Positions 50,527-60,000 of a DNA stretch of 64,000 nucleotides are shown here, one piece after another (the first letter of the stretch is position 1; every line of letters begins with the position of its first letter). The DNA is from an uncultured Lachnospiraceae bacterium (GTDB lineage: Bacteria > Bacillota > Clostridia > Lachnospirales > Lachnospiraceae). A program made the position numbers and the translations under genes. The stretch covers positions 101,071 to 165,070 of the forward strand of contig CALWLA010000002.1 in the NCBI GenBank assembly GCA_944381405.1. The letters run 5' to 3'. Under the pieces are notes generated by a model that had not been told where the DNA came from, did no database searches, and saw nothing but the letters and a program-made list of their open reading frames with translations.

Positions 50527-50758
50527 CTTCAGTGGCGGTCACCTCCACATATCTGGCATAGTAGGCGTCCCAGTCCGCCTGGGAAAAGGCATCGAAGTCC
50601 GGAGCGCCCCCTTCCTCCCGGCAGATCTCCCGGTAAACCTGAAGCGCCGCTTCACGGTAGCTTAGTTTTTCCCGCATCATCGTCTCTACAACTTCTTGTT
50701 TGAACTCTCCTGTGTATCTTTTATTTGGCTTCCCTTTTGGCATAAAACAACACCCCAT
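50480..50758 (-). pseudogene. Chimeric ORF: IS3-type OrfA start fused to sensor remnant
   Basis: The first 34 codons encode the start of an IS3-family OrfA (PKGKPNKRYTGEFKQEVVETM). At about 50645 the frame passes without interruption into sequence (YREICREEGGAPDFDAFSQAD) that looks like the lost extracellular part of the downstream phosphatase. It then overlaps that gene in a different frame. It reflects an insertion followed by deletion. Confidence 0.75.
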
Positions 50759-50877
50759 TCGTTAGTAGTATACCATACTGTCTAACAAATGGGGTGCTGT
50801 TCAAACACATGGCGGGCTTTCTGTCTATTATAACAAATCAAAAGAAACAAGGGAATATTTTCTTCCGCCTGCTTTTG

Positions 50878-50957
50878 TGATAAAATCTGTAAAACCAGGT
50901 TTTTGTGATGAAATCTGGACCATCAAGTTTATTGACGAAATCTGTACCATCGGACTT
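50878..50957 (+). repeat. Three direct repeats upstream of the EamA transporter
   Basis: TGATAAAATCTG, TGATGAAATCTG and TGACGAAATCTG start at 50878, 50906 and 50933. The latter two continue with ACCATC. The 27-28 nt period and promoter position suggest regulator sites. Confidence 0.5.
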
Positions 50958-50974
50958 GCAGGGAGGACAGCGCT

Positions 50975-51859
50975 ATGAAGGAGCAGGCCATCAAGGGACA
51001 TCTGATCTCATTTTTTACGGTTTTGATCTGGGGGACCACCTTTATCTCCACTAAGGTATTGCTGGAGGCTTATCATCCGGTGGAGATCCTGTTTATCCGG
51101 TTTGTCATGGGACTGCTGGCCCTTTATCTCATCTATCCGAAGCCCCTTAAGGGCACCTCCTTCCGGCAGGAGCTGCAGTTTGCCGCCGCAGGGCTGTGCG
51201 GCGTATGCCTTTATTATCTTCTGGAGAACATCGCCCTCACCTATACCCTGGCCTCCAACGTCAGCGTCATCATTTCCACCGCTCCCTTTTTTACAGCCCT
51301 TTTATCCTGGCTGTTCTTAAAGGAGGGTAACGCCCTGCGGCCAGCTTTTCTCCTGGGCTTTTGTCTGGCCATGGCAGGAATCGCCCTCATCAGCTTTAAC
51401 GGAGCTGCGCTGCACTTAAACCCGGCGGGGGATCTGCTGGCGCTGCTGGCCTCCGTCGTCTGGGCCTTTTACTCCATCCTGATCACAAAGATCAACGGTT
51501 ATGGATACCACATCATCCTCACCACCCGGCGCACCTTCTTTTACGGCATCCTTTTTACCCTGCCGGCGCTTTTGCTGTCCGGGTTTCAGCCGGACCTTTC
51601 CCATCTTAAGGACCCGGTGATTCTGTTTAATTTCGTTTTTCTCGGCTTCGGCGCTTCCGCCCTCTGCTTCGTCACCTGGAATCTGGCGGTAAAGCTCCTG
51701 GGCGTGGTGCGGTCCAGCATTTATATCTATCTCAACCCCGTCATCACCCTGGTGGCTTCGGTGCTCATCCTGGATGAGCCCTTCACCCTCATGACCGCCC
51801 TGGGGACGTTCCTGACCCTGGCGGGTCTGTTTGTTTCCAGCAGCCGAAGGTTCCTGTGA
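50975..51859 (+). CDS. EamA/DMT family transporter
   Basis: A 294-residue membrane protein with ten helices in two EamA domains (FFTVLIWGTTFISTKVLLE near residue 14; LLALLASVVWAFYSILITK near residue 155). Members export amino acids or other metabolites; the substrate is unknown. GGGAGGA precedes the ATG by 8 nt. Three direct repeats lie upstream and a bidirectional terminator follows. Confidence 0.92.
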   Translation: MKEQAIKGHLISFFTVLIWGTTFISTKVLLEAYHPVEILFIRFVMGLLALYLIYPKPLKGTSFRQELQFAAAGLCGVCLYYLLENIALTYTLASNVSVIISTAPFFTALLSWLFLKEGNALRPAFLLGFCLAMAGIALISFNGAALHLNPAGDLLALLASVVWAFYSILITKINGYGYHIILTTRRTFFYGILFTLPALLLSGFQPDLSHLKDPVILFNFVFLGFGASALCFVTWNLAVKLLGVVRSSIYIYLNPVITLVASVLILDEPFTLMTALGTFLTLAGLFVSSSRRFL

Positions 51860-51889
51860 TCCTTCTTCCGGCAAGCCGCCTTTTTGCAC

Positions 51890-51930
51890 AGAAAAGGCCG
51901 CAGCCCTGTTTCCGGCTGCGGCCTCGCTTT
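51890..51930. terminator. Bidirectional terminator between the EamA and protease genes
   Basis: Stem AGGCCGCAGCC/GGCTGCGGCCT with T-rich sequence on both sides, between convergent genes. Confidence 0.85.
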
Positions 51931-51971
51931 TGCCCTTTTTGGGGCTTTTTTATGTTGTTCCCAAATATTAT

Positions 51972-54900
51972 TTACCGGCTCTGAGGCGTTCCGCCTACGC
52001 ACCAGCGGCCCAGCTCGTCCACCTCATAGCCGTCCGTGGTCTTTCCTCCTGCCGCCATAGCCCCCATGGGCCCTCCGGTATCAGGATGGAAATAATAGCA
52101 GTATTCCCTGCCGGAAGCATCCGGGATCCACTGCCAGCCCGTCTGCATCTTGCCCAGGCTGCCGTCAGAGACAGGATTGAGGTAATACCAGCTGCCGTCT
52201 GCATCCTGGAACCAGCCTGTCAAAAGCCTGCCCGCCTCGTCGAAGCGGAACCAGCCTGCTTCTCCTGCTCCCTGGCCACCGAAGGGATTGTAAAGATATC
52301 CCCAGGTATCCCGGTACTGATTTCCTCCTGTGGAAAAGCTCCAGCTGCCATCCGAATTCTGGGTCCAGCTGCCCCGGACTGCGCCGCCGCTTCCGGAATA
52401 GCCCAGGTCTCTGTGGGAATCCCCGCCTGTGCTCCGTTCCGGCTTCCACACCGTCACGGTACAGGTGGCCTCTTTGCCGCCTGCCCGCACCCGGATCACC
52501 GTGGTGCCCACGCCGACAGCCAACACAAGACCCTTGTCGTCTACTGCGGCAATGTTGGGGTTGTCGGAAGAAAACACCGGCTTCACATCGCTTCCCTCCG
52601 GCGCTTCAACGGTCACCCTGAGCCACTGGCTCTGTCCTGCCTTAAGCCGCAGGCTTTCCGGCGAAAGGGAAATGCTGTCCACCGGGTTTTCTTCCAGCAA
52701 AAGCACCTGGCAGGAAGCCATCTTTGTTGGATCGTCGGCAGCGCTTACCTTTACTGTCAGCACGCCGCTTTCCTTGGGGGTAAACAGCAGCACTGCTTCC
52801 CCGTTTTCCGTAAGCCCGGTCCCGTCTGTCTCCGCCTCAAATCCGGAAACATCCACTGCGGAAAGGTCGCCGGAAAGTTCCCAACGCAGGCTGCCTTCCG
52901 CGTCCTCGATGGGTCCTTCCTCCCAGGCCAGGAGATTCGGCAGGAAGATCGCCTGTTCCAGGCTTTCGGGATCGTTTTGATCGAAGCGATAGACCGCCAT
53001 TCCTTCCTTCGTAAGAGGCAGTTCGGTTTCCAGGCTGATTCCGGAGGAATAGTTGAAATCATACAGGTTGCTGCCGTTCAAAAGATAACTGGATTCCACC
53101 GCCGCAGTGGAGCCGAAGGACCAGCAAGTGTTGGTATAGGCCTGATCCTTTACCGGCGTCAGGACCCCTTCCTCCCTCAGATCGAAGGCTTCCGGAAGCA
53201 CCGTATCCGGTTCCGGAAGCTCTGCCGCTTCCACAGGCGTTCCTGTCATCCTGTTCTGCAGAACATGTCCGTCCTGCAGAGAAAGGCCTGCTGCCGTTTC
53301 CTCTTTGCTGTTCTTTCCCGAAGCCTCGGATGGAGTAGCCTCCTCGTCAGGCTCCTCTGTCTCCTGACCGGCTGTGTCTTCTTCCGTCTCATCCTCCAGA
53401 TATGGATCTTCGATAAGCGCGTAGTAAACCTCTGGATCGTTTTCGAGGGCGTCGATTCGCTCCGTCTCCCCTTCTTCCAGGGAAGCGTCGTTGCACAGCG
53501 CCTTTATTGCAAAATAACCGTAATAGTTGTTGGAGCCGTTATCCGGGGCAAAGGCATCGCCGATATCCAGCCACTCCCCTACTTCCGGATCGTAAAGGCT
53601 GCAGACCCCTGCCTGCTGGGGAATACTCGCCACCAGCCGGTCGTTTGCGACGATAGGCAGCGTCAGGATCTCTTGTCCGTCTCCCTGCAGCTTCAGAATC
53701 ACCTCAAAGGGCTCTCCCGGCTCCAGGAGCACCGGCTTATCCAGCCGTACCGTATAATAGCCTGCGTAAAGCTTGGACCCGGCGGCGTAGACATTTTCCT
53801 CCTTCCAGCCTGTGCCGATGTCCTCCCCTTGATTGACTGCGATCTCATAACGGGCGTTGTTGTTCAAAAGGAAAAAATTCACCGCTTTCAGCACGTCGGC
53901 CCCATCTCCGTCCGCTGTGAACACCGTGGAGGCAAGCAGTTCATCCGCCCCTGTGGTCCAGGTAACGTCTCTCGTATAGGGAAGGCTCGTGACCTCGTAG
54001 AGCTTATTGTAATTTCCAGCGGTCTCCGTTGCAGTGTAAGCCCAGGTATTATCGTTTCCGAAGATCTGCTTGTCGCAGTAGGACACATAGTAGTATCCGT
54101 CCTCTCCTGAACCGGTTCCCCAGGAGTTCCGGACGATCCAGGCGCCGTCCCTTTCCGGAAGCAGATAATCGAGAAATTCCTCTATCTCTTCCTTCTGGCC
54201 ATCCGTATCCTTTTCTGCGTCAGAACCGGTGGCCCTGCGGACTTTGGAAGGCGTGGCCTTTCTCATAGCAGGACGTTTTTCCTCTTTCGAAAGCGTTTCC
54301 TCCCCTGCGGCTTTTTCCGCGTCGGAGCCGGTGGCTTCCTGACCAGGGGCATATCCGATCACCCCTGCAGTATCCGGTTCGAGATAATAACGGAAATTCT
54401 CCCTGGGGTAGTTATCGTCCCAGCCTACCACAACCACTTCGTGATTCTGATAATGCATGTCCTCCAGCATGTCTTGCAGGACTAAGACCTGGTCTCCCGC
54501 AGGATCTGCGGCGGTGGTATAGTCCCAGCCGCTGTAATAGTAGTTTTCCGGCTTCTCACAGACAAGACTCGACCAATAGATGCCCGTGGTCAGGGCGCCG
54601 TAATTCATGATTCCCGCCTTGATATGGGCCTCCCAGCCGGGATTTTCGACGCCCTCGCCATCCGCATAAAATCCTGTATACCTAGGGGGAAGGGCCATGG
54701 CGTTCTGCACATGGATCTGCGGCTTCCCTTCCCGGTAGACGATGCCATCGTTCTGGAGGTATGCCTGATACTCCTCGTAGCTCTCCTTTTTGGAATCATA
54801 TCCCCGGATCGAGCTCATAAGCAGCACATCTTCCGCCACAGGTCCCAGCCAGGAAGCATAGTAGCTCTGGGGCATGGGATAAATGCCGCCTTTATTGACG

Positions 54901-55577
54901 CCCATGCCGTCGTAATCCGGGGATTCCAGCCGGTACCACTGGTACCCCACAAGCCCCAGGCTGGAGCCTGTGGCGATGCAGCTGTAGTTTGGATCGATTC
55001 CGTTCAATCGGTAGGGAGAACCGTTCCCCTGCAGGGCCGCCACCATGTGCAGCTCGGAAAAATCCGTCTTCCGGACTTCCTGGGGGGAAAGCTTCAGCTT
55101 CTGCAAGGAAAGAGAATAGGGCTCCCAGGTATTTTCCGAAAGTGGAAATACCCGCAGGAAATAAGTTCCTGCCGGAAGGTTTTTCCGGCTGATGCGCTGG
55201 CCCCTTTTCCGCCTGGAAAGCTGCAGGCTCTGAAAGCCGCTGTCCAGAAGCTCCGCCCCGTACTGGCAGTCCTGGTCGTCGGATTCCAAGGTAATGGAAA
55301 CATCCGTCACGCTGTCCAGCCTAAAGACGTAATATTGTTCTTCATATCCCTCCGGCAGGCTGTCGGAAAAACGGCTGGGAAAGCTTACAAAGCTGGTATT
55401 TTCGCTTTCCAGGACCGGCTCCTGTCCGGCCTGTTCCGTCCCCCTCCCCTTTCCTGCCTCCCCGACGGCTCCTGCAGTCTCCGCCAGCGCCGGGGAAAGG
55501 TTCTGGAAGGCCAGTGCGCAGATCAGCGCTGCTGCTGTTCTGACTTTTACTTTGTTCCATATATCCGGTCTTTTCAT
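51972..55577 (-). CDS. Large secreted papain-like (C1) protease with permuted catalytic lobes, Ig-like and wall-binding domains
   Basis: From the ATG at 55577 the protein has 1201 residues. It has a signal peptide to about residue 33 and a beta-sandwich pre-domain (about 50-140). A C1-protease segment starts at DFSELHM and contains the catalytic His379 (NHEVVVVGWDDNY) and Asn484 (GAWIVRNSWG). After about 300 further residues comes the Cys lobe, LPEAFDLREEGVLTPVKDQ with Gln812 and Cys818 (NTCWSFGS). Ig-like BIG2-type domains follow to about residue 1035, then wall-binding repeats at the C-terminus (GSWSFSTGGNQY, GSWYYLNPVSDGSLGKMQTGW). In papain-type enzymes Cys precedes His and Asn, so the order here is swapped. 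Paired ATPSK and ATGSDAEK stretches lie in a disordered loop near residues 400-460. Confidence 0.85.
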   Translation of the reverse strand: MKRPDIWNKVKVRTAAALICALAFQNLSPALAETAGAVGEAGKGRGTEQAGQEPVLESENTSFVSFPSRFSDSLPEGYEEQYYVFRLDSVTDVSITLESDDQDCQYGAELLDSGFQSLQLSRRKRGQRISRKNLPAGTYFLRVFPLSENTWEPYSLSLQKLKLSPQEVRKTDFSELHMVAALQGNGSPYRLNGIDPNYSCIATGSSLGLVGYQWYRLESPDYDGMGVNKGGIYPMPQSYYASWLGPVAEDVLLMSSIRGYDSKKESYEEYQAYLQNDGIVYREGKPQIHVQNAMALPPRYTGFYADGEGVENPGWEAHIKAGIMNYGALTTGIYWSSLVCEKPENYYYSGWDYTTAADPAGDQVLVLQDMLEDMHYQNHEVVVVGWDDNYPRENFRYYLEPDTAGVIGYAPGQEATGSDAEKAAGEETLSKEEKRPAMRKATPSKVRRATGSDAEKDTDGQKEEIEEFLDYLLPERDGAWIVRNSWGTGSGEDGYYYVSYCDKQIFGNDNTWAYTATETAGNYNKLYEVTSLPYTRDVTWTTGADELLASTVFTADGDGADVLKAVNFFLLNNNARYEIAVNQGEDIGTGWKEENVYAAGSKLYAGYYTVRLDKPVLLEPGEPFEVILKLQGDGQEILTLPIVANDRLVASIPQQAGVCSLYDPEVGEWLDIGDAFAPDNGSNNYYGYFAIKALCNDASLEEGETERIDALENDPEVYYALIEDPYLEDETEEDTAGQETEEPDEEATPSEASGKNSKEETAAGLSLQDGHVLQNRMTGTPVEAAELPEPDTVLPEAFDLREEGVLTPVKDQAYTNTCWSFGSTAAVESSYLLNGSNLYDFNYSSGISLETELPLTKEGMAVYRFDQNDPESLEQAIFLPNLLAWEEGPIEDAEGSLRWELSGDLSAVDVSGFEAETDGTGLTENGEAVLLFTPKESGVLTVKVSAADDPTKMASCQVLLLEENPVDSISLSPESLRLKAGQSQWLRVTVEAPEGSDVKPVFSSDNPNIAAVDDKGLVLAVGVGTTVIRVRAGGKEATCTVTVWKPERSTGGDSHRDLGYSGSGGAVRGSWTQNSDGSWSFSTGGNQYRDTWGYLYNPFGGQGAGEAGWFRFDEAGRLLTGWFQDADGSWYYLNPVSDGSLGKMQTGWQWIPDASGREYCYYFHPDTGGPMGAMAAGGKTTDGYEVDELGRWCVGGTPQSR

Positions 55578-55626
55578 ACGCCCCCTCCTTCGCAACATCC
55601 TTTGCAGACATTATACCAGAAACATG

Positions 55627-56880
55627 TTATTTTTCCAGGCTGTTCTCATCCAAAAGAAAATCGTATATGTTCATGATCAACACCCCCTCTTCGTTATAAT
55701 GTGGTGCCGGGGTATCCTTGGTGATGATCATGCGCTTAAAGAAATCCCCGGTCAGCATCAAAGGCCGCTGTTCCTGTTCTAACTTTTCCTGATTCGGCAT
55801 ACCGTAAGCCGACTGGATATAATAGCGTTTGGAACCTTTGTTGCACACGAAGTCGATCTCCAGCTGCTTGCGTACACAGTTTCCCTTTTCATTTTTTTCA
55901 TACTGCGTGACAAGGCCTACATCCACATTAAAGCCGCGGATTTTCAGTTCATTAAAAAGGATGTTTTCCATACTGTGGGTTTCCTCAAGCTGTCTGAAAT
56001 TCAAACGCGCGTTTCGCAGCCCCAGATCTGTAAAATAGTATTTCACCGGTGTATCGATGTACTTCTTCCCTTTCACATCATACCGAATCGCCTTATCGAT
56101 CAAAAAAGAATCGCACAGATAATCGATATACTTCTTGATCGTAGCGCTGCTGATTTTCTTTTTTTTGACTGACCGGAAAGTTGCCGACAGCTTTTCCGGA
56201 TTCGTCAGGGAACCGATGGCGGAGGAAAGAATGTTCAAAAGCTCTTCCAGCTCTGCCTGATTGCGGATGTCATGTCTTCCCACAATATCCGAAATGTAGG
56301 TCTCCTCAAAGAGGGATTTCAGAAAAGCGATCTTCTGATCCGCTTCTGTAAAGCTAAGAACCGAGGGCAGTCCGCCGTACAGCATATACTCGTCCCAGCC
56401 GTCCCGTTTCGTGCCTGGATAAACCGACATGAATTCCGCAAAGCTGAGGGGATACATATGGACTTCATCGCCGCGGCCTCTGAACTCGGTGATTACATCC
56501 TTTGAAAGGAAACGGGCATTGCTTCCCGTTACATAGACATCCACATTTTTCATCCGGATCAGGCTGTTCAGTATGGATTCGAATTCCTCCAGCAGCTGCA
56601 CCTCGTCCAACAGTACATAATACATACCCTCGTCTTTGATCTGTTTCTTCAGATGGGGATAAAGCACCTCTGGATCACGGAATCCTTTGTTTTCAAAGGC
56701 GTCAAAGGCGATCTCGATGATATGGCTTTCTTCGATGCCCTCTGAAAGCAGGTACTGTTTGAAAAGCTCGAATAACAGATAGGACTTCCCGCATCTCCTC
56801 ATACCGGTTATAACCTTGATCAATCCATTATGCCGTTTCGCGATCAACAGTTTCAAATACCGGTCTCTTTTCACTTCCAT
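55627..56880 (-). CDS. AAA family ATPase with DUF4143 domain
   Basis: A 417-residue ATPase. Walker A is GMRRCGKSY and Walker B is YYVLLDEVQ, followed by VYVTGSNARFLS and FRGRGDEVHMYPLSFAEF. The C-terminal DUF4143 part includes LEIDFVCNKGSKRYYIQSAYG, a restriction-endonuclease-like block. The family is common in anaerobes and of unknown function. AGGAGG precedes the ATG. The promoter (56936-56963) is flanked by two copies of a 24-nt element, which suggests specific control. Confidence 0.9.
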   Translation of the reverse strand: MEVKRDRYLKLLIAKRHNGLIKVITGMRRCGKSYLLFELFKQYLLSEGIEESHIIEIAFDAFENKGFRDPEVLYPHLKKQIKDEGMYYVLLDEVQLLEEFESILNSLIRMKNVDVYVTGSNARFLSKDVITEFRGRGDEVHMYPLSFAEFMSVYPGTKRDGWDEYMLYGGLPSVLSFTEADQKIAFLKSLFEETYISDIVGRHDIRNQAELEELLNILSSAIGSLTNPEKLSATFRSVKKKKISSATIKKYIDYLCDSFLIDKAIRYDVKGKKYIDTPVKYYFTDLGLRNARLNFRQLEETHSMENILFNELKIRGFNVDVGLVTQYEKNEKGNCVRKQLEIDFVCNKGSKRYYIQSAYGMPNQEKLEQEQRPLMLTGDFFKRMIITKDTPAPHYNEEGVLIMNIYDFLLDENSLEK

Positions 56881-56900
56881 ATAGCTCGCCTCCTATTGCA

Positions 56901-56924
56901 GATTTTTGCGGTTTTCTGCACAAA
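56901..56924 (-). promoter_or_regulatory. Operator-like element, copy A
   Basis: GATTTTTGCGGTTTTCTGCA with CAAA following lies between the promoter and the ATG of the DUF4143 ATPase gene. It matches copy B at 22 of 24 positions. Confidence 0.5.
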
Positions 56925-56935
56925 TTTATAATGAC

Positions 56936-56963
56936 ATTATATCATTTCAATGTTCTTTTGCAA
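56936..56963 (-). promoter_or_regulatory. Promoter of the DUF4143 ATPase gene
   Basis: TTGCAA and TATAAT with a 16-nt spacer on the minus strand. Confidence 0.75.
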
Positions 56964-56976
56964 CGGATGTACAAAA

Positions 56977-57000
56977 GATTTTTGCAGTTTTCTGCAAAAA
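56977..57000 (-). promoter_or_regulatory. Operator-like palindrome, copy B
   Basis: TTTTTGCAG-TTTT-CTGCAAAAA is a perfect 9-bp inverted repeat just upstream of the -35 element. Confidence 0.5.
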
Positions 57001-57011
57001 TATATAATTAA

Positions 57012-57036
57012 GGAGGAGCACGCGGCCCCTCCTTTT
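57012..57036. terminator. Hairpin between the 57056 gene and the ATPase promoter region
   Basis: AAGGAGG...CCTCCTT stem. The U run is strong on the plus strand and weak on the minus strand, where the 57056 gene would need it. Confidence 0.5.
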
Positions 57037-57055
57037 TATTTTGAGGTATTAAATT

Positions 57056-60000
57056 TTATCCGATGATCAAATCCAAAGTAGCTAAGACTTCGGCGTTCAG
57101 TTTTTGCTCTCGCAGATAGTCTTCTACTACTGGCCCTGCCGCTTCCATTTTGGCCAACATCTCCTGCTTTTCAGTCTCTGTATCCCATGTCCAGGTATCC
57201 CATCCTTGAGAAATAACCAATTGATGCAGTGCCTCCGTGTCAAGGCCTAGCACCGGTTGATTGAGGCTTTTGCCATTGTAAAATATGGTATCGTTAAGAA
57301 TATCGTAGGTAAATACATCTCCAAAATAATCTCTTCCTCCCCTGTTCCAGATAGTCACAGAAACTTCTCCGATTGCATATAACATACCGACGTCTACCTG
57401 AAGTCCATCCTCCATATCGAACAGGTCTCCTAACGTTGTCTCCTCAGTCATACCCCTTATGATTTTTTTCGCGCGGCAGCGTACAATGTTTGGATAATGC
57501 TCTACGCTTCCATCCGGATACCTGTACTCTGTAGCTTGTACTACAATGGTTGTTGAGGGATCAAGATTATCAAAATCAACTAACTGATACCATTGGTCGA
57601 TTGTATCAGAGATAAGCGGGATTCCTTCCTCTCCATCATAAAATACATAATGATATACAGTATAGCCACCAATTTGTGACGGCGTCGGAGATTTTCCTAA
57701 AAGAGTCCAATTTAAACCTGTCTCTTTCAATTCATCTACCGACATGGAGACATAGTCTGTGTAGTCCCGGTACTCCAGCTCCTGCATTCCCGGCTCCCAT
57801 TTTTCCTCCAACAAGGTGATGTCTGCGATGTCGAACTGCTTGTCAAAGGCTTCGTATTCCTTGTTGCCGACGAAGGGAAGCCAGCGGTCGGTCTTGATCT
57901 TGAGTTTCAAAAGCGCCAGGGCTTTCAGATAGGCCCGCATGGAGGCTTCACCCTCTGTCTCCCAGCTGGGGCCATCTTGATTGGTCCACTGGAAATCCAT
58001 GGCTCCGGCAGCTTCCGCCTCCAGACCTACTGTGCCTTTGATCATTGCAGGCATTATGCCCATGCACATAAATCCAGCGCCAATGCCTATGCCGGCTTCC
58101 AGATTTGCCTCTCCGTCCGCCTGGGCTTTGATGGCAGTGGTCACATCGTGATGGTTGTACAGATTGATGTCATAGCCCAACAGCTTGGTGTTGAAATCGC
58201 CTCGGTTTTCCTCCTGAGAGCCAAGACCGCCATGATACCCCTCCTGCTGGATATTCAAGCCCTGTTTGTAGGTATCCCGGTAATCCAGCTCGAAGCTGGC
58301 CTTTACGGAAAGGTTTCCGTCCATATCCATGATCAGCATGAATACCAGCATGGGCTGAAGCGGATTGGAGGCAGTCTCGTTTTTGATGTCCTGCATGTTG
58401 AACCGGGCATTGTTCAATCCCAGATTAACGCCGAAGCTGGCCAGAACGATCATATTGTTCCAGTCAACGCCCTGAAGCTCCGCGATCAGATAATGCTGCT
58501 TGTTCTCCGGCTGCCGAAGGGATTCCCTCAGTTTATCCCGGAACTCGTTCAGGGAAACATCTGCTCCTGCGTCAATGCTCAGGTTCATGGCCTCGTCGTA
58601 GTTCACCACCGCTTTCAGCTGCTGAGGAAGCAGGTTATCCCAGCTCAGCTTCCACTCAAATCCCAGCTCCGGATTGATGTTTTCCAATCCGATGCTTCCG
58701 TTCAGGCGCAGCTGGTCTTCCTTTGTTTTCAGATCATTGTCCGCATCGTACAATACGATGTCATCCGCCTGGAAGGTCAGGTTTCCACCCTTGGAGGTTT
58801 CTTCAAAATTCACCTTGAAATGGTTGTTCCCTCCGCTTCTGGCTGAGGCCATCCTTCCGGTCCTTGAGGCTATCGAGGGCGTAGAGGGGGGTGCTGTTTT
58901 CTCCTCTCCCAATATCCTTGCTTTTACCTTTTTGACCCTGGCCCGGCTGGCGGTGCTGACTGTTGCAGGTTCTTCTTCCTCCTCTTCATACTCCGGCTGG
59001 TAAGCCAGGGTGCTTACCAGCTCCTCCCCGTATAAGACAGGCGTCCAGATATACTGCACCGGCTGATCTTTGTTGATGCCTCCTGCGGAATAACTGATAT
59101 CCTCATCCAGCAGGTCCACAAAGGTTGCCTCCACTGCATGGATCACCTCGCAGGTTTCTTCGTCATACGCTGAAAGCGCATCTCCTTCATAGACGTCGTC
59201 ATGACCGAGGTAGCCGATGGAAAGTCCCGTCGGGAATGCTTCGCTGGCAGGGATATAGATAATATCCTCCTCCTGAATGCTTCCTTCTTCGATGGCTTCC
59301 ATCAAGGGGCTGTCTTCGGTCACCGCGAGATGGATCTCGCTGACGGATTGAAATGCCGCCGCTTCCTCGCTTTCTGCATCCTCCTGTTCCATTTCGGGAG
59401 TCTCCCCATCAGTCCAGTAATCCAGGATGCTGGAAGCAAGTTCATTCAGCGTTTCCTTTTCTTCCTCTGTTTCGTTGGCAAAGGTCCTTACCGTATCCCT
59501 GGTTTCATAAACCTTTTTGTTTGATGTCTCGTATACCTTATAGCCGTCGCCGCCAGAGGGCGTATTTCCGCCGCCTCCGGGAGTGTCCTCTTCTCCGGGA
59601 TCGTCATTCTCACCGGGAGTCTCCCCGGAGTTCCCGCCAGTTGTACCGCCGCCGGAAGAGGTGCCGCCGCCGGAACTGCCTCCTGAAGAACCGCCTCCGC
59701 CGGATGAACCGCCGCCTGGCCGTGCGACAAACGTCTGTTTGGTGATGATTCCCTTTCCGGCTGTATACTGCACCACACCGTCTACGATCCAACGCCCCTC
59801 TGCATCCACCTGATAGCCGTCAGGCGTGGTGGTATTGAAGAGCATTTTTCCATCGGCGCCAAAGTAATAGCAGTATCCGTCGATCCACTGCCAGCAGTTT
59901 TGCAGCAGCTTTCCGAAGGCTCCGTCGTGGCGGGTATCGAAGAAATACCAGTTTTTGTTCTGATCCTGCCACCAGCCGTAGCGCATCAGGCCTTCAACGC

